A stretch of 64,000 nucleotides of DNA, from NCBI GenBank assembly GCA_965201115.1, contig OZ241745.1:3472001-3536000 (forward strand), written 5' to 3'. The translations under genes and the position numbers were made by a program. Every line of letters begins with the position of its first letter. The first letter of the stretch is position 1. The notes beneath the pieces are model-generated. The model saw only the letters and a program-made list of their open reading frames with translations, made no database searches and was not told the origin of the DNA. The DNA comes from JANQOH01 sp965201115 (GTDB taxonomy: Bacteria > Pseudomonadota > Alphaproteobacteria > UBA7887). Positions 1 through 9,782 of this stretch are shown here, in pieces.

Positions 1-606
1 CATGGTGTTGAACAGATCGCGCTGCGCGCGGTCGAACGCCTGCTGGCTGCGCTCCACCGTAAGCCGCGTGACCACGTTTTCCTCGAACAGCCGCGTATGG
101 TCGTCGAGGCGCTGGCGCGCCGTCCCGATCGACTGGCGCCCGCTGCGCTCCAGCTCCTCGAGGCGCCCGCGCTGGCGGGCCACGTTCTGCGCGATGGCCG
201 CGTCCTCGCGCGCCAGCGCCGCCTTCAGATCGGCCAGCGCCGCCTCGCGCTCCTCAATGAGGTCGAGAGCGCTGCGATAGCGCTCCATCGTCTCGAAATT
301 CGCGGTTTCGCCGATCGCCTGCCCTTCCTCAACCGTGTCGCCGACCTCGACCGAAATGCTCGTGAGATTGCCGGCGCCGGTCGCCACCGCGTCGACAATC
401 GCCCCGCCGCTGTTCAGCAGGATCCCCTGCGACGGCACATAGGTCGAGACCTCGCCCTTGAACGACCACACGATTACGGCGACGGCCATCGCCATCATGG
501 CGGCCGCGGCTATCCACCCCCTGGAAGTGGTCACGCTGAGCGTGCGATCGAGCTCTTCCGGGTTGGCGAGCCGCTTCAGCGCTTCCTGGCGAAACGGACT
601 TGTCAT
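1..606 (-). CDS. NHLM/NHLP bacteriocin-type HlyD secretion adaptor, 3' end beyond window
   Basis: Membrane-fusion (HlyD-family) adaptor that would link an inner-membrane peptidase/ABC exporter to the outer envelope. The frame is open from ATG 606 to the window edge: 202 residues, C-terminus missing. It opens MTSPFRQEALKRLANPEELD, then a single membrane helix at about residues 30-47, a half lipoyl-like barrel (VEVGDTVEEGQAIGE, about 76-90) and a long coiled coil from about 90. The N-terminal pattern (FRxEALxRLxxPExLD, then SRGW before the helix) is that of adaptors encoded with NHLP-leader RiPP clusters, which fits the NHLP precursor at 60353-60709. Exporter ATPases should lie left of the window. 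A promoter lies just upstream. It could be another HlyD-type adaptor, but the N-terminus makes NHLM the best call. Confidence 0.8.
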   Translation of the reverse strand, partial: MTSPFRQEALKRLANPEELDRTLSVTTSRGWIAAAAMMAMAVAVIVWSFKGEVSTYVPSQGILLNSGGAIVDAVATGAGNLTSISVEVGDTVEEGQAIGETANFETMERYRSALDLIEEREAALADLKAALAREDAAIAQNVARQRGRLEELERSGRQSIGTARQRLDDHTRLFEENVVTRLTVERSQQAFDRAQRDLFNTM

Positions 607-647
607 GCGACGCTCCGCGCCTGTTTTCGCGATACCGAAACGGCGGA

Positions 648-676
648 ATTATGGGGAGCTCCGGAATCGAACGCAA
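648..676 (-). promoter_or_regulatory. Putative sigma70 promoter for the HlyD adaptor
   Basis: On the minus strand TTGCGT (671-676) is separated by 17 bases from CATAAT (648-653), about 40 bases before the adaptor ATG at 606. Spacing and hexamers match a housekeeping promoter. The 288-base gap between this adaptor and the divergent gene at 895 also holds the C13 tract at 692-704. Confidence 0.5.
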
Positions 677-691
677 CGGGCCGCGCATCGG

Positions 692-704
692 CCCCCCCCC
701 CCCC
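692..704. repeat. Homopolymeric C13 tract
   Basis: Thirteen consecutive C residues lie 15 bases upstream of the -35 box of the adaptor promoter, between the two divergent genes. Homopolymers of this length are prone to slipped-strand length change and in other bacteria alter promoter output. The exact count in the real genome could differ, because assemblies are unreliable in such runs. Confidence 0.7.
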
Positions 705-894
705 GCGGCCCGCAAGGCGGCGTCCGTCGATCCATGGCGGCGTCCCCCTTTTCCCGCCTCCCGCGCCTGCCTAATACAAGTCGGCGCGCGCCGCAACCCG
801 CCGCCCGGCGCGCGCCCCGGGGAAGCCGCGCTTGCGCCGCGCCGCGCGGCGCCCGCATAGTCCCCGCGCCGGAAACGCGCGGAGGGAGCGAAGC

Positions 895-2097
895 ATGGCG
901 GCGGAGCGGAACGGGGCGGGGCTGGCGGAACTCCTCGGCGGCGGGCGTATTCCCACCACCCATGCCGGCAGCCTGCCGCGTCCGCCGGAGTTGCTCGCGG
1001 CGCTCCGGGCCGCGCGCGGCGGCGATCCCGGCGCGCGCGCCGCGTTCGCCGAACGCCTCCGCGGCGACGTCGCCGCCATCGTCCGGCGCCAGGTCGAAAC
1101 GGGAATCGACATGGTCGGCGACGGCGAACTCGGCAAGCCGGGATACGCCGACTACGTAACCGACCGGCTGAGCGGTTTCGGCGGCGCCGCGCGCGCGCGG
1201 CGGTCGGCGCGCGACCTGCAGGATTACCCGCGCTACGGGCGGCGGCTGGTCGAAATCGGCGGCACGACGCCCGCGGTGGCGACGCGCGCCTGCACCGGCC
1301 CGGTCGCGCCCGCCGACGGGTCGTTCCTGGCGGCCGATCTCGAGAATTTCCGCCTTGCGACCGCGGCCGCCGCGCCCGCCGGGGCGTTTCTCACCGCCGC
1401 GTCCCCCGGGGTTATCGCCATCTTCCTGGAGAACCGGCACTACCCGACCCACGACGCCTATGTCGCCGCGCTCGCCGAGGCGATGCGGCCGGAATACGAG
1501 GCGATAGCCGCCGCGGGGTTCGTGCTGCAAATCGACAGCCCCGACCTGGCGATGGGCCGCCACCTCATGTTCAAGGACGCCGGCGAGGCCGCGTTCCTCA
1601 GGGCCGCGGCCATGCAGGTCGAGGCGCTGAACGGCGCGACCGCGAATATCCCGCCCGAACGCATGAGGCTTCACCTCTGCTGGGGCAACTATCAGGGTCC
1701 GCACCATCACGACATCCCGCTCGAGCGCATACTCGATATCGCCTACCGCGCGCGCCCGGCGATGCTCTCGGTGGAGGGCGCCAATCCGCGCCACGAGTTC
1801 GAGTGGGCCGTATTCCGCGACCGCCCCCTACCCGACGGCAAGGTCCTGATCCCCGGCGTCGTCGATTCGACGTCGAATTTCATCGAGCACCCCGAGACCG
1901 TGGCGCAGCGCATATGCCGCTACGCCGGGGCCGTGGGCCGCGAGCGCGTCATCGCCGGAACCGACTGCGGCTTCGCCACCTTCGCGGCCTTGCCCAACGT
2001 CGATCCCGACATCGCGTGGGCCAAGCTCGCCGCGCTCGTCGAGGGCGCCGCCCGCGCCTCCGACCGCCTGCGCCCGCAATCGCGCCGGAACGCATAA
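895..2097 (+). CDS. MetE C-terminal-domain (cobalamin-independent methionine synthase II) family protein
   Basis: A 400-residue TIM-barrel protein like the catalytic half of MetE, which moves a methyl group to a thiol using zinc. It carries THAGSLPRP near the start, QIDSPDLAM, LHLCWGNYQG followed by HHHDIPL, and the final GVVDSTSNFIEHPETVAQRI and AGTDCGFATF blocks that supply zinc ligands. It lacks the N-terminal half of full MetE (about 750 residues), as usual for 'family II' homologues whose substrate is often not homocysteine. ATG 895 was chosen because GGAGGGAGCG precedes it at good spacing; longer in-frame starts fall in low-complexity sequence. It is monocistronic and divergent from the HlyD adaptor. 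The exact substrate is unknown. Confidence 0.85.
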   Translation: MAAERNGAGLAELLGGGRIPTTHAGSLPRPPELLAALRAARGGDPGARAAFAERLRGDVAAIVRRQVETGIDMVGDGELGKPGYADYVTDRLSGFGGAARARRSARDLQDYPRYGRRLVEIGGTTPAVATRACTGPVAPADGSFLAADLENFRLATAAAAPAGAFLTAASPGVIAIFLENRHYPTHDAYVAALAEAMRPEYEAIAAAGFVLQIDSPDLAMGRHLMFKDAGEAAFLRAAAMQVEALNGATANIPPERMRLHLCWGNYQGPHHHDIPLERILDIAYRARPAMLSVEGANPRHEFEWAVFRDRPLPDGKVLIPGVVDSTSNFIEHPETVAQRICRYAGAVGRERVIAGTDCGFATFAALPNVDPDIAWAKLAALVEGAARASDRLRPQSRRNA

Positions 2098-2412
2098 CCC
2101 CGCCGAAGGCGGGGCCCGGGACCGCGGGCGTCCCCGCCCGCATGTTCGCCGCAAGCGCAACGCCGGCGGGAATGCGCGAGAGACGCCGCCCCCTGCTCCC
2201 CATCGCCCGCAGCGTCGAGACGCGCGGGCGCCCGGAACGCAGCCTCAGAGTCCGTGCCGGAATTCGGCAGCTATCGGTATGGACAGGGATCGGCGGGCAT
2301 CTTGTCCGCTCGCGCTTTCCTGCCGACATCGCGCCACGCGGGAACGTGCGGGCGGGGCCGGGCGGGCACCCAGGCCCCGCCTTCGGCGGGGTAAGCATTC
2401 AGGTACAGACAC
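2098..2412. repeat. Two dispersed palindromic repeat copies flanking a spacer
   Basis: Copy one (about 2098-2150) reads the element in reverse, starting with the CCCCGCC-GAA-GGCGGGG hairpin. Copy two (about 2340-2412) reads it forward: AACGTGCGGGCGGGG, then CCCCGCCTTCGGCGGGGT and a GTAAGCATTCAGGTACAGAC tail. The two copies face each other around about 190 bases in which I see no gene. The unit recurs through the window. Confidence 0.75.
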
Positions 2413-2907
2413 TCAATCTCCCCCGCTTCGCGGCGCGAAAATTCCATGAACGGCGCGGTCGCCCGGGCGCAGGCCGAGGCGATCCGCCGTGCCGCCCGGC
2501 ACTTCGAGAACGGCGGCGGCCGGCGCGCCCGAATGGATGGGCCGCTCCGATAGCGGCGTCGTCCAGCGTTCGATACGGAGTATCTCCCCGGCGGCGGAAA
2601 GAAAAACCATGTCAAGGGGAACAAGCGTATTCTTCATCCACATGCTTATATGCCGCTCGGCGCCATAGGCGAACAACATGCCCGCGCCGACGGCCAGATC
2701 GGCGCGGAACATCAACCCCCGCGCCTGCTGCGCCGGGGTTTCCGCCAGCTCGACAACGAAGCGATGGCGCCGCTCGGCGCTTTCGATCCACAGTTCGGAT
2801 TTCGCGAACGCGATCTCGCCGGCCGCGGCGAGCTGGAAGACGGCGCCGGCGGCGAGACACGCGAACGCGCCCGAGGCGCGAAGGACCGCGCCGAACCCGC
2901 GCCTCAC
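2413..2907 (-). CDS. DUF192 family exported protein
   Basis: A 164-residue protein with a signal peptide (about 1-30, hydrophobic, ending in an AAAG-type site) followed by a complete DUF192 domain (about 40-155). Diagnostic pieces are ARGLMFR, MWMKNTLVPLDMVFL and VLEVPGGTADRLGLRPGD. The family is a small periplasmic or secreted beta fold of unknown biochemical role. Its start overlaps the end of the metC-like gene by 4 bases, so the pair is translationally coupled. No downstream partner: the gene ends in the repeat region. Confidence 0.85.
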   Translation of the reverse strand: MRRGFGAVLRASGAFACLAAGAVFQLAAAGEIAFAKSELWIESAERRHRFVVELAETPAQQARGLMFRADLAVGAGMLFAYGAERHISMWMKNTLVPLDMVFLSAAGEILRIERWTTPLSERPIHSGAPAAAVLEVPGGTADRLGLRPGDRAVHGIFAPRSGGD

Positions 2908-4088
2908 GCCGCCGCCCCGCGCGCGGCGTCGTAGCGCGCCAGCCCGGCGGCGAGATCGGCGATCAGATCGCCCGGATCCTCAAGCCCGACATGCAGGCGC
3001 AGCATGGGTCCCGCGCCTTCCCACAGGGCGCGCGTCGCCGAACGCGAACGCGCGGGATCCACGGGTATCGCCAGGCTTTCGTAGCCGCCCCACGAAAACC
3101 CCATCGCGAACAGCTCCAGCCCGTCGAGCAGCGCGGCGACGGCGCGTTTCGGCCCGGCAACCAGCTCGACGCCGAACAACCCGCTTGCGCCCGTGAAATC
3201 GCGCCGCCACAGCGCGTGGCCGGGGTCGTCCTCCAGGGCCGGATGCAGCACGCGCGCGACCTGCGGCCGGGCGCGCAGCCAGCGCGCGACGGCGAGGCCG
3301 CTCTCCATGTGGCGGCGCATGCGCACCGGCAGCGTGCGCAGGCCCCGCTGCGCGAGATAGATATCGTCGGGCCCGGCGGGCGCGCCCAGGGCGAACGCCG
3401 CCTTGCGCACCTTCTCGTGCAGCGCGCGGGTCGTGGTCACGACGCCGAGCATGAGGTCGGAATGGCCGCCGATATACTTTGTCGCGGCCTGTATCGAGAC
3501 ATCGGCGCCGTGGTCGAAAGGCTTGAAAAACATAGGGCTGGCCCAGCTGTTATCGACAATCGCCGCGCAGCCCGCGGCGCGCGCGGCCGACGCGAGCGCG
3601 GGAAGATCCTGAACCTCGAAAGTGAGCGAACCCGGCGATTCGGCGAAAACGAGCTTCGTTTCCGGGCGGATGAGCGCGGCGATGCCGGCGCCGATGCGCG
3701 GGTCGTAAAACGTCGTCTCGACCCCGAAGCGCTTGAGAAAGCCCCGGCAATAGGCGCGCGTCGGCGCGTAGGCCGAGTCGGCGACAAGCATGTGGTCGCC
3801 GGATTCGACGAAAGCGGTGAGCGCCGCCAGCACCGCCGCCTTGCCCGACGCCAGCGTCACCGAGCGGTATCCGCCCTCGAGCGCCGCCGCCGCCTCTTCG
3901 AACGCAAACGCCGTCGGCGTGCCGTGGCGCCCGTAATAGGGCGCGTCGAGCTTGCGCGCCTCCGCCGCCTCCAGCGCCGCCACGGTCGGGAAGGCAATGG
4001 TGGACGCCCTGACGACGGGCGGATTCACGGCCCCCGATTGCCGCGCGGGGTCGCGCCCGGCCGCCACCGCCAGCGTGTCGTCGTTCAT
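2904..4088 (-). CDS. metC: Cystathionine beta-lyase (PLP, Cys/Met metabolism family)
   Basis: A PLP enzyme of the Cys/Met metabolism fold I family, expected to cleave cystathionine to homocysteine, pyruvate and ammonia. With the start at ATG 4088 it has 394 residues, the family's usual length. Visible motifs are APYYGRHGTPT, the SGKAAV loop, IVDNSWASPMFFKPFDHGAD, and the Schiff-base lysine in SIQAATKYIGGHSD (about Lys204). WGGYESL near the C-terminus fits the bacterial MetC subgroup better than the gamma-synthases. An upstream in-frame ATG at 4139 would add 17 unlikely residues. It is coupled to the DUF192 gene by a 4-base overlap and divergent from pgpA. Confidence 0.85.
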   Translation of the reverse strand: MNDDTLAVAAGRDPARQSGAVNPPVVRASTIAFPTVAALEAAEARKLDAPYYGRHGTPTAFAFEEAAAALEGGYRSVTLASGKAAVLAALTAFVESGDHMLVADSAYAPTRAYCRGFLKRFGVETTFYDPRIGAGIAALIRPETKLVFAESPGSLTFEVQDLPALASAARAAGCAAIVDNSWASPMFFKPFDHGADVSIQAATKYIGGHSDLMLGVVTTTRALHEKVRKAAFALGAPAGPDDIYLAQRGLRTLPVRMRRHMESGLAVARWLRARPQVARVLHPALEDDPGHALWRRDFTGASGLFGVELVAGPKRAVAALLDGLELFAMGFSWGGYESLAIPVDPARSRSATRALWEGAGPMLRLHVGLEDPGDLIADLAAGLARYDAARGAAA

Positions 4089-4157
4089 GCCGGCACTATG
4101 GCGCCCGCGTCCGACGCGTTCAAACGCCGCCCCGCGCATCCGCTATACATCTCCGCC

Positions 4158-4619
4158 ATGAAACTCTCCCCGCACGCCGTCTTGGCCACGTGGTTCGGCG
4201 CGGGCCTCATGCCCTGGGCGCCGGGAACGTGGGGCTCGCTGGCCGCCGTTCTCCTCGCCCTGCCCATCGCGCATCTGTCGGGGCGTCCGGGGCTGGCCGC
4301 GGCCGCGGCGCTGGCGTTCGCCGCCGGGTGCTGGGCCGCCGGGCGCTACGAACGCGCAACGGGCAAGCGCGACCCCGGCGCCGTCGTCATCGACGAGGTG
4401 GCGGGCCAATGGCTCGTCCTCGCCGCCGTCCCCGCCGGCCCGTGGACATGGGCGGGCGCTTTCGTTCTCTTCCGCGCCGCCGATATTCTCAAGCCGTGGC
4501 CCGCGCGCGCCGCCGAGCGCCGGCTGCCCGGCGGGCTCGCCGTCATGGCCGACGACATTGCCGCCGCCGCGTGGGCCGTTGTCGTCCTGCAGGGAATCGC
4601 CGCAATGGGCCTTTACTGA
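4158..4619 (+). CDS. pgpA: Phosphatidylglycerophosphatase A
   Basis: A 153-residue integral membrane phosphatase that removes phosphate from phosphatidylglycerol phosphate to make phosphatidylglycerol. The family blocks are all present: GTWGSLAAVLL near the N-terminus, DPGAVVIDEVAGQW (acidic metal-binding residues) and FRAADILKPWPARA, with four hydrophobic segments between. Start ATG 4158 gives the normal family length. Its TGA is immediately followed by the ATG of the CinA-type amidase, a common alphaproteobacterial pairing. Confidence 0.93.
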   Translation: MKLSPHAVLATWFGAGLMPWAPGTWGSLAAVLLALPIAHLSGRPGLAAAAALAFAAGCWAAGRYERATGKRDPGAVVIDEVAGQWLVLAAVPAGPWTWAGAFVLFRAADILKPWPARAAERRLPGGLAVMADDIAAAAWAVVVLQGIAAMGLY

Positions 4620-5105
4620 ATGTTTCCTTCCGCGTTGCGCGCGCGCGCCGCCGCCCTTCTCGACCGCTTCCGCCGCGAGGGCCGAACGGTCGTCACGGCG
4701 GAATCCTGCACCGGCGGCCTCGTCGCCGCCCTGCTCACCGAGATCGCCGGTTCGTCGGACGTGTTCGACCGCGGTTTCGCGACCTATTCGAACGCCGCCA
4801 AGACCGCCGTGCTCGGCGTTCCCGAAGCGCTCTTGGCGGCGCACGGCGCGGTGAGCGCGCCAGTCGCCCGCGCCATGGCCGCCGGCGCGCTCGAGCGATC
4901 GCAAGCCTCGGTCGCGGTCGCGGTCACCGGCGTCGCCGGCCCCGGCGGCGGAACCGCCGCCAAGCCCGTGGGCCTCGTGCATTTCGCGCGCGCCGCGCGG
5001 ACCGGCCCCGCCGCCGCCGAACGCCGCATGTTCGAAGGCGGCCGCGCCGCCATCCGCCTCGCCGCGGTGGAAGCCGCCCTGACGCTCCTCGAATCCGCCC
5101 GCTGA
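4620..5105 (+). CDS. pncC: Nicotinamide-nucleotide amidase (CinA C-terminal domain, PncC)
   Basis: A 161-residue stand-alone CinA C-terminal domain. The family deamidates NMN to nicotinate mononucleotide in pyridine nucleotide salvage. The signature TAESCTGGLVAALLTEI sits at about residues 26-42, followed by ATYSNAAKTAVLGV and VAVTGVAGPGGGTAAKPVG. It starts directly after the pgpA stop with no gap, so the two are one transcript. No N-terminal MoaB-like half is present, as in many Gram-negatives. A palindromic repeat copy lies just downstream. Confidence 0.92.
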   Translation: MFPSALRARAAALLDRFRREGRTVVTAESCTGGLVAALLTEIAGSSDVFDRGFATYSNAAKTAVLGVPEALLAAHGAVSAPVARAMAAGALERSQASVAVAVTGVAGPGGGTAAKPVGLVHFARAARTGPAAAERRMFEGGRAAIRLAAVEAALTLLESAR

Positions 5106-5126
5106 CGCGCCCGCGCGCCGGCGCGG

Positions 5127-5163
5127 CCCGGGACCGCGGGCATCCTGCCCGCACGTTTCCGCG
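5127..5163. repeat. Dispersed palindromic repeat, reverse orientation, short form
   Basis: Contains CCCGGGACCGCGGGCATCCT followed by GCCCGCACGTTTCC, the reverse reading of the GTGCGGGC...GCCCGC arm of the dispersed element. The CCCCGCC-TTC hairpin is missing in this copy. Confidence 0.65.
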
Positions 5164-5282
5164 CGCCGCGATGGCGCCGGGCGGGGCGCGGTCATCGCGC
5201 CCTGCAATTGCGAATGACTTGCGAATGCGCCGCGCCCCCGGCATAATCCGCGCGAATCGACCCCCGCCCGCAGGAAAACGCC

Positions 5283-6554
5283 ATGCCCCGCCGCACGCAA
5301 AACGCCGCCGCCGCGATTGCTTTCGCCGGCCTCGCGGCCGCCGCGCCCGCGCACGCCGCCCCGGACCCGCGCGCCGTCGTCGAGACCTACGCGAACATCG
5401 CCCAGGCCGGCTACGAGGATTCGCTGGCCGCCGCCCAAGCGCTGGCGGGCGCCATAGACGCCCTTCTCGCCGCCCCCGGCGCGGAGACGCACCGCGCCGC
5501 CAGGGAGGCGTGGCTCGCCGCCCGCCCCGCCTATCAGCAGACCGAGGCGTACCGCTTCGGCAACCCCATCGTCGACGAATGGGAAGGACGGGTAAACGCC
5601 TGGCCCCTCGACGAGGGCCTGATCGACTACGTCGCCGGCGAGGCGGGCGCCGACAACCCCTGGGCCGGCGCCAATATCGTCGCCAACGCCGCGCTCTCCA
5701 TCGGCGGGCGCGCGATCGACGCCTCGACGATAGACGCCGCGCTGATCCGGTCGCTCCACGAGATCGACGCCGTCGAGGCCAATGTCGCCACGGGCTACCA
5801 CGCCATCGAGTTTCTCCTCTGGGGCCAGGACCTCAACGGAACCGGCCGCGGCGCCGGCGCGCGCCCGTGGACCGATTACGCCCGCGGCGGCGCCTGCACC
5901 GGCGGCAATTGCGACCGCCGCGGCGCATATCTCGCCGCCGCCGCGCGCCTGCTCGCCGCCGACCTCGAGGAGATGGCGGCGAACTGGGCGCCCGGCGGCG
6001 CCGCGCGCGCCGCGCTGGAGGGGGGAACGCCCGAAGCCGCGCTCGCCGCCGCCATAACCGGCATGGGCAGCCTCTCCTACGGCGAACTCGCCGGCGAGCG
6101 CATGAAACTCGGCCTGCTGCTCCACGACCCCGAGGAAGAGCACGACTGTTTCTCCGACAACACGCACAATTCGCACTTCTACGACATTGTGGGCATTCGC
6201 AATGTCTATACGGGGCGCTACGAACGCATCGACGGCCGCGTTGTGGAAGGCCCGGGCCTGTCGGACCTCGTCCGCGCCCGCGACCCGGCCCTCGACGACG
6301 AACTGCGCGCGCGCCTCGACGCAACCATCGCCGCCGCCGCGGCCCTGAAAGCGGCGGCGGACAGCGGCGAAACCGCCTACGACCGCATGCTCGCCGCCGG
6401 CAACCCCCAAGGCAACGCCATGATCCAGCGGGTAATCGACGCGCTGATCGCCCAGACCGCCGTCATCGGGCGCCTCGCCTCCGCCCTCGGCCTCGACGCC
6501 CTGGCCTTCGAAGGCTCCGACAGTCTCGACGCCCCCGAAGCCGTGTTCCGTTGA
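5283..6554 (+). CDS. Imelysin family periplasmic protein (M75 / IrpA-like)
   Basis: A 423-residue exported protein: signal peptide at about 1-26, then an imelysin fold. The hallmark GxHxxE is present as ATGYHAIEFLLWGQD (about residue 173), and the second half contains HDCFSDNTHNSHFYDIVGIR with YTGRY. Imelysins act in iron or other metal acquisition in the envelope; the old peptidase label is doubtful. AGGAAAA lies before ATG 5283. The next gene (28 bases on) is a di-haem oxidoreductase, the usual partner in imelysin iron-uptake operons, which supports this role. Confidence 0.9.
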   Translation: MPRRTQNAAAAIAFAGLAAAAPAHAAPDPRAVVETYANIAQAGYEDSLAAAQALAGAIDALLAAPGAETHRAAREAWLAARPAYQQTEAYRFGNPIVDEWEGRVNAWPLDEGLIDYVAGEAGADNPWAGANIVANAALSIGGRAIDASTIDAALIRSLHEIDAVEANVATGYHAIEFLLWGQDLNGTGRGAGARPWTDYARGGACTGGNCDRRGAYLAAAARLLAADLEEMAANWAPGGAARAALEGGTPEAALAAAITGMGSLSYGELAGERMKLGLLLHDPEEEHDCFSDNTHNSHFYDIVGIRNVYTGRYERIDGRVVEGPGLSDLVRARDPALDDELRARLDATIAAAAALKAAADSGETAYDRMLAAGNPQGNAMIQRVIDALIAQTAVIGRLASALGLDALAFEGSDSLDAPEAVFR

Positions 6555-6582
6555 CGCCGGGCGCGGACCGGGCGCGCGCCGC

Positions 6583-8052
<1,470 letters not shown>

Positions 8053-8391
8053 CCCAAAGGCGCCGGCGGCGCTTCCTGGGCGCCCGCACGTCCCCGCCCG
8101 CACATCTCAACGCTACGGGCGCCGGGGAGGGGACGCGAAAGGCCTTGCTTCCACGGCAACATCGCGCGCCTTGCGGAAACGTGCGGGCGGGGACGCCCGC
8201 GCACCCAAGCCCCGCCTTCGGCGGGGTTGGCGTGTGCGTCTCGCGCGCGCGTCTCGACGCGACGGGGGCCGGGGAGCGGGGGGCGGCGGGCGCGCTTCCC
8301 CGCCGGCGCTGCGCGTGGCGCAAACGTGCGGGCAGGATGCCCGCGGTCCCGGGCCCCGCCTTCAGCGGGGTTGGCGTTTCGGTGCAGGCGC
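8053..8391. repeat. Cluster of dispersed palindromic repeats
   Basis: Two full forward copies (about 8174-8230 and 8321-8391) each hold AACGTGCGGGCGGGG or AACGTGCGGGCAGGATGCCC followed by a CCCCGCCTT(C/CA)GCGGGGTTGGCG hairpin; a degraded reverse copy sits near 8087-8110. No gene is visible between the oxidoreductase stop and the phage-derived gene whose frame ends at 8392. Confidence 0.7.
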
Positions 8392-9474
8392 TCAGCATTG
8401 CTGCCGTTTCGCCCGTTCGGGGCGGGCGGGGCGGCGGCGTTTGGCGGCGGGGCTTCGGCGGTCGCGGGGCGGTCGCGCGCGGCGGTTCCGGGGGGCGGTT
8501 GCGGGGCATTGCGGGGATCCGCCGGGCCCGGGGCGGACGGGCGCGCCTTCCCCGCCGACATCGCGCTCCGCGGGAACGTGCGGGCGGGAGGCCCGCGGTC
8601 CCGGGCAGTTCGCGCCTTCGGCGGCGTTGCGGGGCATTGCGGGGCTCCGCGGGGCTCGGGGGTCTTCGGCGGCGGGGCGTTCGGCGGTTTCGGGGTCGTA
8701 CGCGGGTTCGTATTCGCGTTCGGCCTCGCGGCGTTCGCGTTCGGCTTCGCGGGCCTTGCGTTCGCCCTCCTGGATGTGTCTGTCGTACTCCAGCCAGTCC
8801 CGGTCGGTCCACGGGCGGCGGGGCGGCTTGGGGGGGCCGGGGTTGGCGGCGGCCTGGGCGTCGGCGTCCCACGTGTTCGGGGGCGGGAGCGAGGGCAAGC
8901 GGGGGTCGTCAATGGAACCGGGCGCGCCGCGGCGGGGGCCGGCCTGGGCGGCGGCGGTTTTCTGCGCGGCTTCGGCGGCGGCGAGGTCGCGGATGGCGCG
9001 CACCATGCGGGCTACGCCGCGGGTGTTGTCGGCGGCATCAGGGGCGGCGGGGTCGATGCGCGCGGCGATGGCGAAGGCGGCGACGCGGAGCATTTCGGCG
9101 AGGGCTTCGTGGGTTCCGCCTTCGCTCCAGAGTGCGGCCGCGTCGCGGATTTCGGACCATTGGGCGAGGCTGTCGGCGGCGGCTTTGCGGAAGCGGTATA
9201 TGGCGGATCGGGATACGGGGTATCCGCGTGCGCGGAGGTTTTCGGCGATGGCGTTGTCGGGGGTTCCGGCGCGGATTTCGCGGCAGATATCGGCTCGGAC
9301 GGTGTTGGGGAGGTCGGCGATTGTGGATCGGTTTCCGCGGTTGTGGCGGAGGGGGTCGCCGTGGGGTTGGGGTTGGGTTTGGGGTTCGGTGGGCGCGGCC
9401 GCGGCGTTGTCGGGCGCGGCGGCTGCGCGCGGCTCGCCGTCGGCGGGGACGGCGGCGGTGTGTGCTTCGGTCAT
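8392..9474 (-). CDS. Mu gp27-like (DUF3486) phage protein, prophage remnant
   Basis: The first 200 or so residues (from ATG 9474) match the Mu gp27/DUF3486 family, a small-terminase-like packaging protein: RSTIADLPNTVRADICREI, then ENLRARGYPVSRSAIYRFRK (helix-turn-helix), then EIRDAAALWSEGG. After a charged stretch rich in R/E (EAERERREAEREYE) the frame runs through a dispersed repeat at about 8571-8630, where the translation (CPGPRASRPHVPAERD) is plainly repeat-derived. The true C-terminus was therefore probably lost when repeats moved in. No other packaging gene is adjacent; a gpF-like fragment lies at 35 kb. Probably non-functional, though the frame is open. Confidence 0.65.
   Translation of the reverse strand: MTEAHTAAVPADGEPRAAAAPDNAAAAPTEPQTQPQPHGDPLRHNRGNRSTIADLPNTVRADICREIRAGTPDNAIAENLRARGYPVSRSAIYRFRKAAADSLAQWSEIRDAAALWSEGGTHEALAEMLRVAAFAIAARIDPAAPDAADNTRGVARMVRAIRDLAAAEAAQKTAAAQAGPRRGAPGSIDDPRLPSLPPPNTWDADAQAAANPGPPKPPRRPWTDRDWLEYDRHIQEGERKAREAERERREAEREYEPAYDPETAERPAAEDPRAPRSPAMPRNAAEGANCPGPRASRPHVPAERDVGGEGAPVRPGPGGSPQCPATAPRNRRARPPRDRRSPAAKRRRPARPERAKRQQC
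8571..8630. repeat. Dispersed palindromic repeat inside the DUF3486 reading frame
   Basis: Forward copy: GGGAACGTGCGGGCGGGAGG, CCCGCGGTCCCGGGCAGTTC, then CGCCTTCGGCGGCG. It falls in the 3' part of the phage-derived frame and is translated as a Pro/Arg-rich tail. Confidence 0.65.
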
Positions 9475-9782
9475 GCGGATATTAAAGCGTTTTGGGGCGG
9501 GGTGCGGCAGACGGACCATGGTCCTCCCCTGCGGGGGCTTGCGCGGCGGGGCTATCTGTCGGTTATGGCGGGGGTAATGGCTGTCGGGTCGTTCGGGGGC
9601 GGGGGCTGTGGGCGCGCCTCCCCGCCATCACCGCGCCTTGCGGGAACGTGCGGGCAGGATGCCCGCGGTCCCGGGCCCCGCCTTCGGCGGGGTTGCGGCT
9701 TGCGGGAACGCGCGGGCTGGACGCGGCGGCGCCGCCGCGCTATGAATGGACCCGAATCGTGCCCCATGCGGAGCGCCGATCC
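9475..9782. repeat. Gene-free interval with one dispersed palindromic repeat
   Basis: The interval between the phage remnant and the DUF3572 gene holds one full forward copy at about 9641-9694 (AACGTGCGGGCAGGATGCCC, then CCCCGCCTTCGGCGGGGTTG). I see no other coding or RNA feature. Confidence 0.6.

Noticed and set aside
2098..2412. Facing repeat copies considered as a CRISPR array or integron site
   Set aside because: Only two copies, inverted, with a single unlike spacer; same element is scattered singly elsewhere.
1803..4619. Very long open frames on the plus strand through the metE, DUF192 and metC regions
   Set aside because: High GC makes stop codons rare; translations are Arg/Pro/Ala-rich without domain pattern and lie antisense to or out of frame with clear genes.
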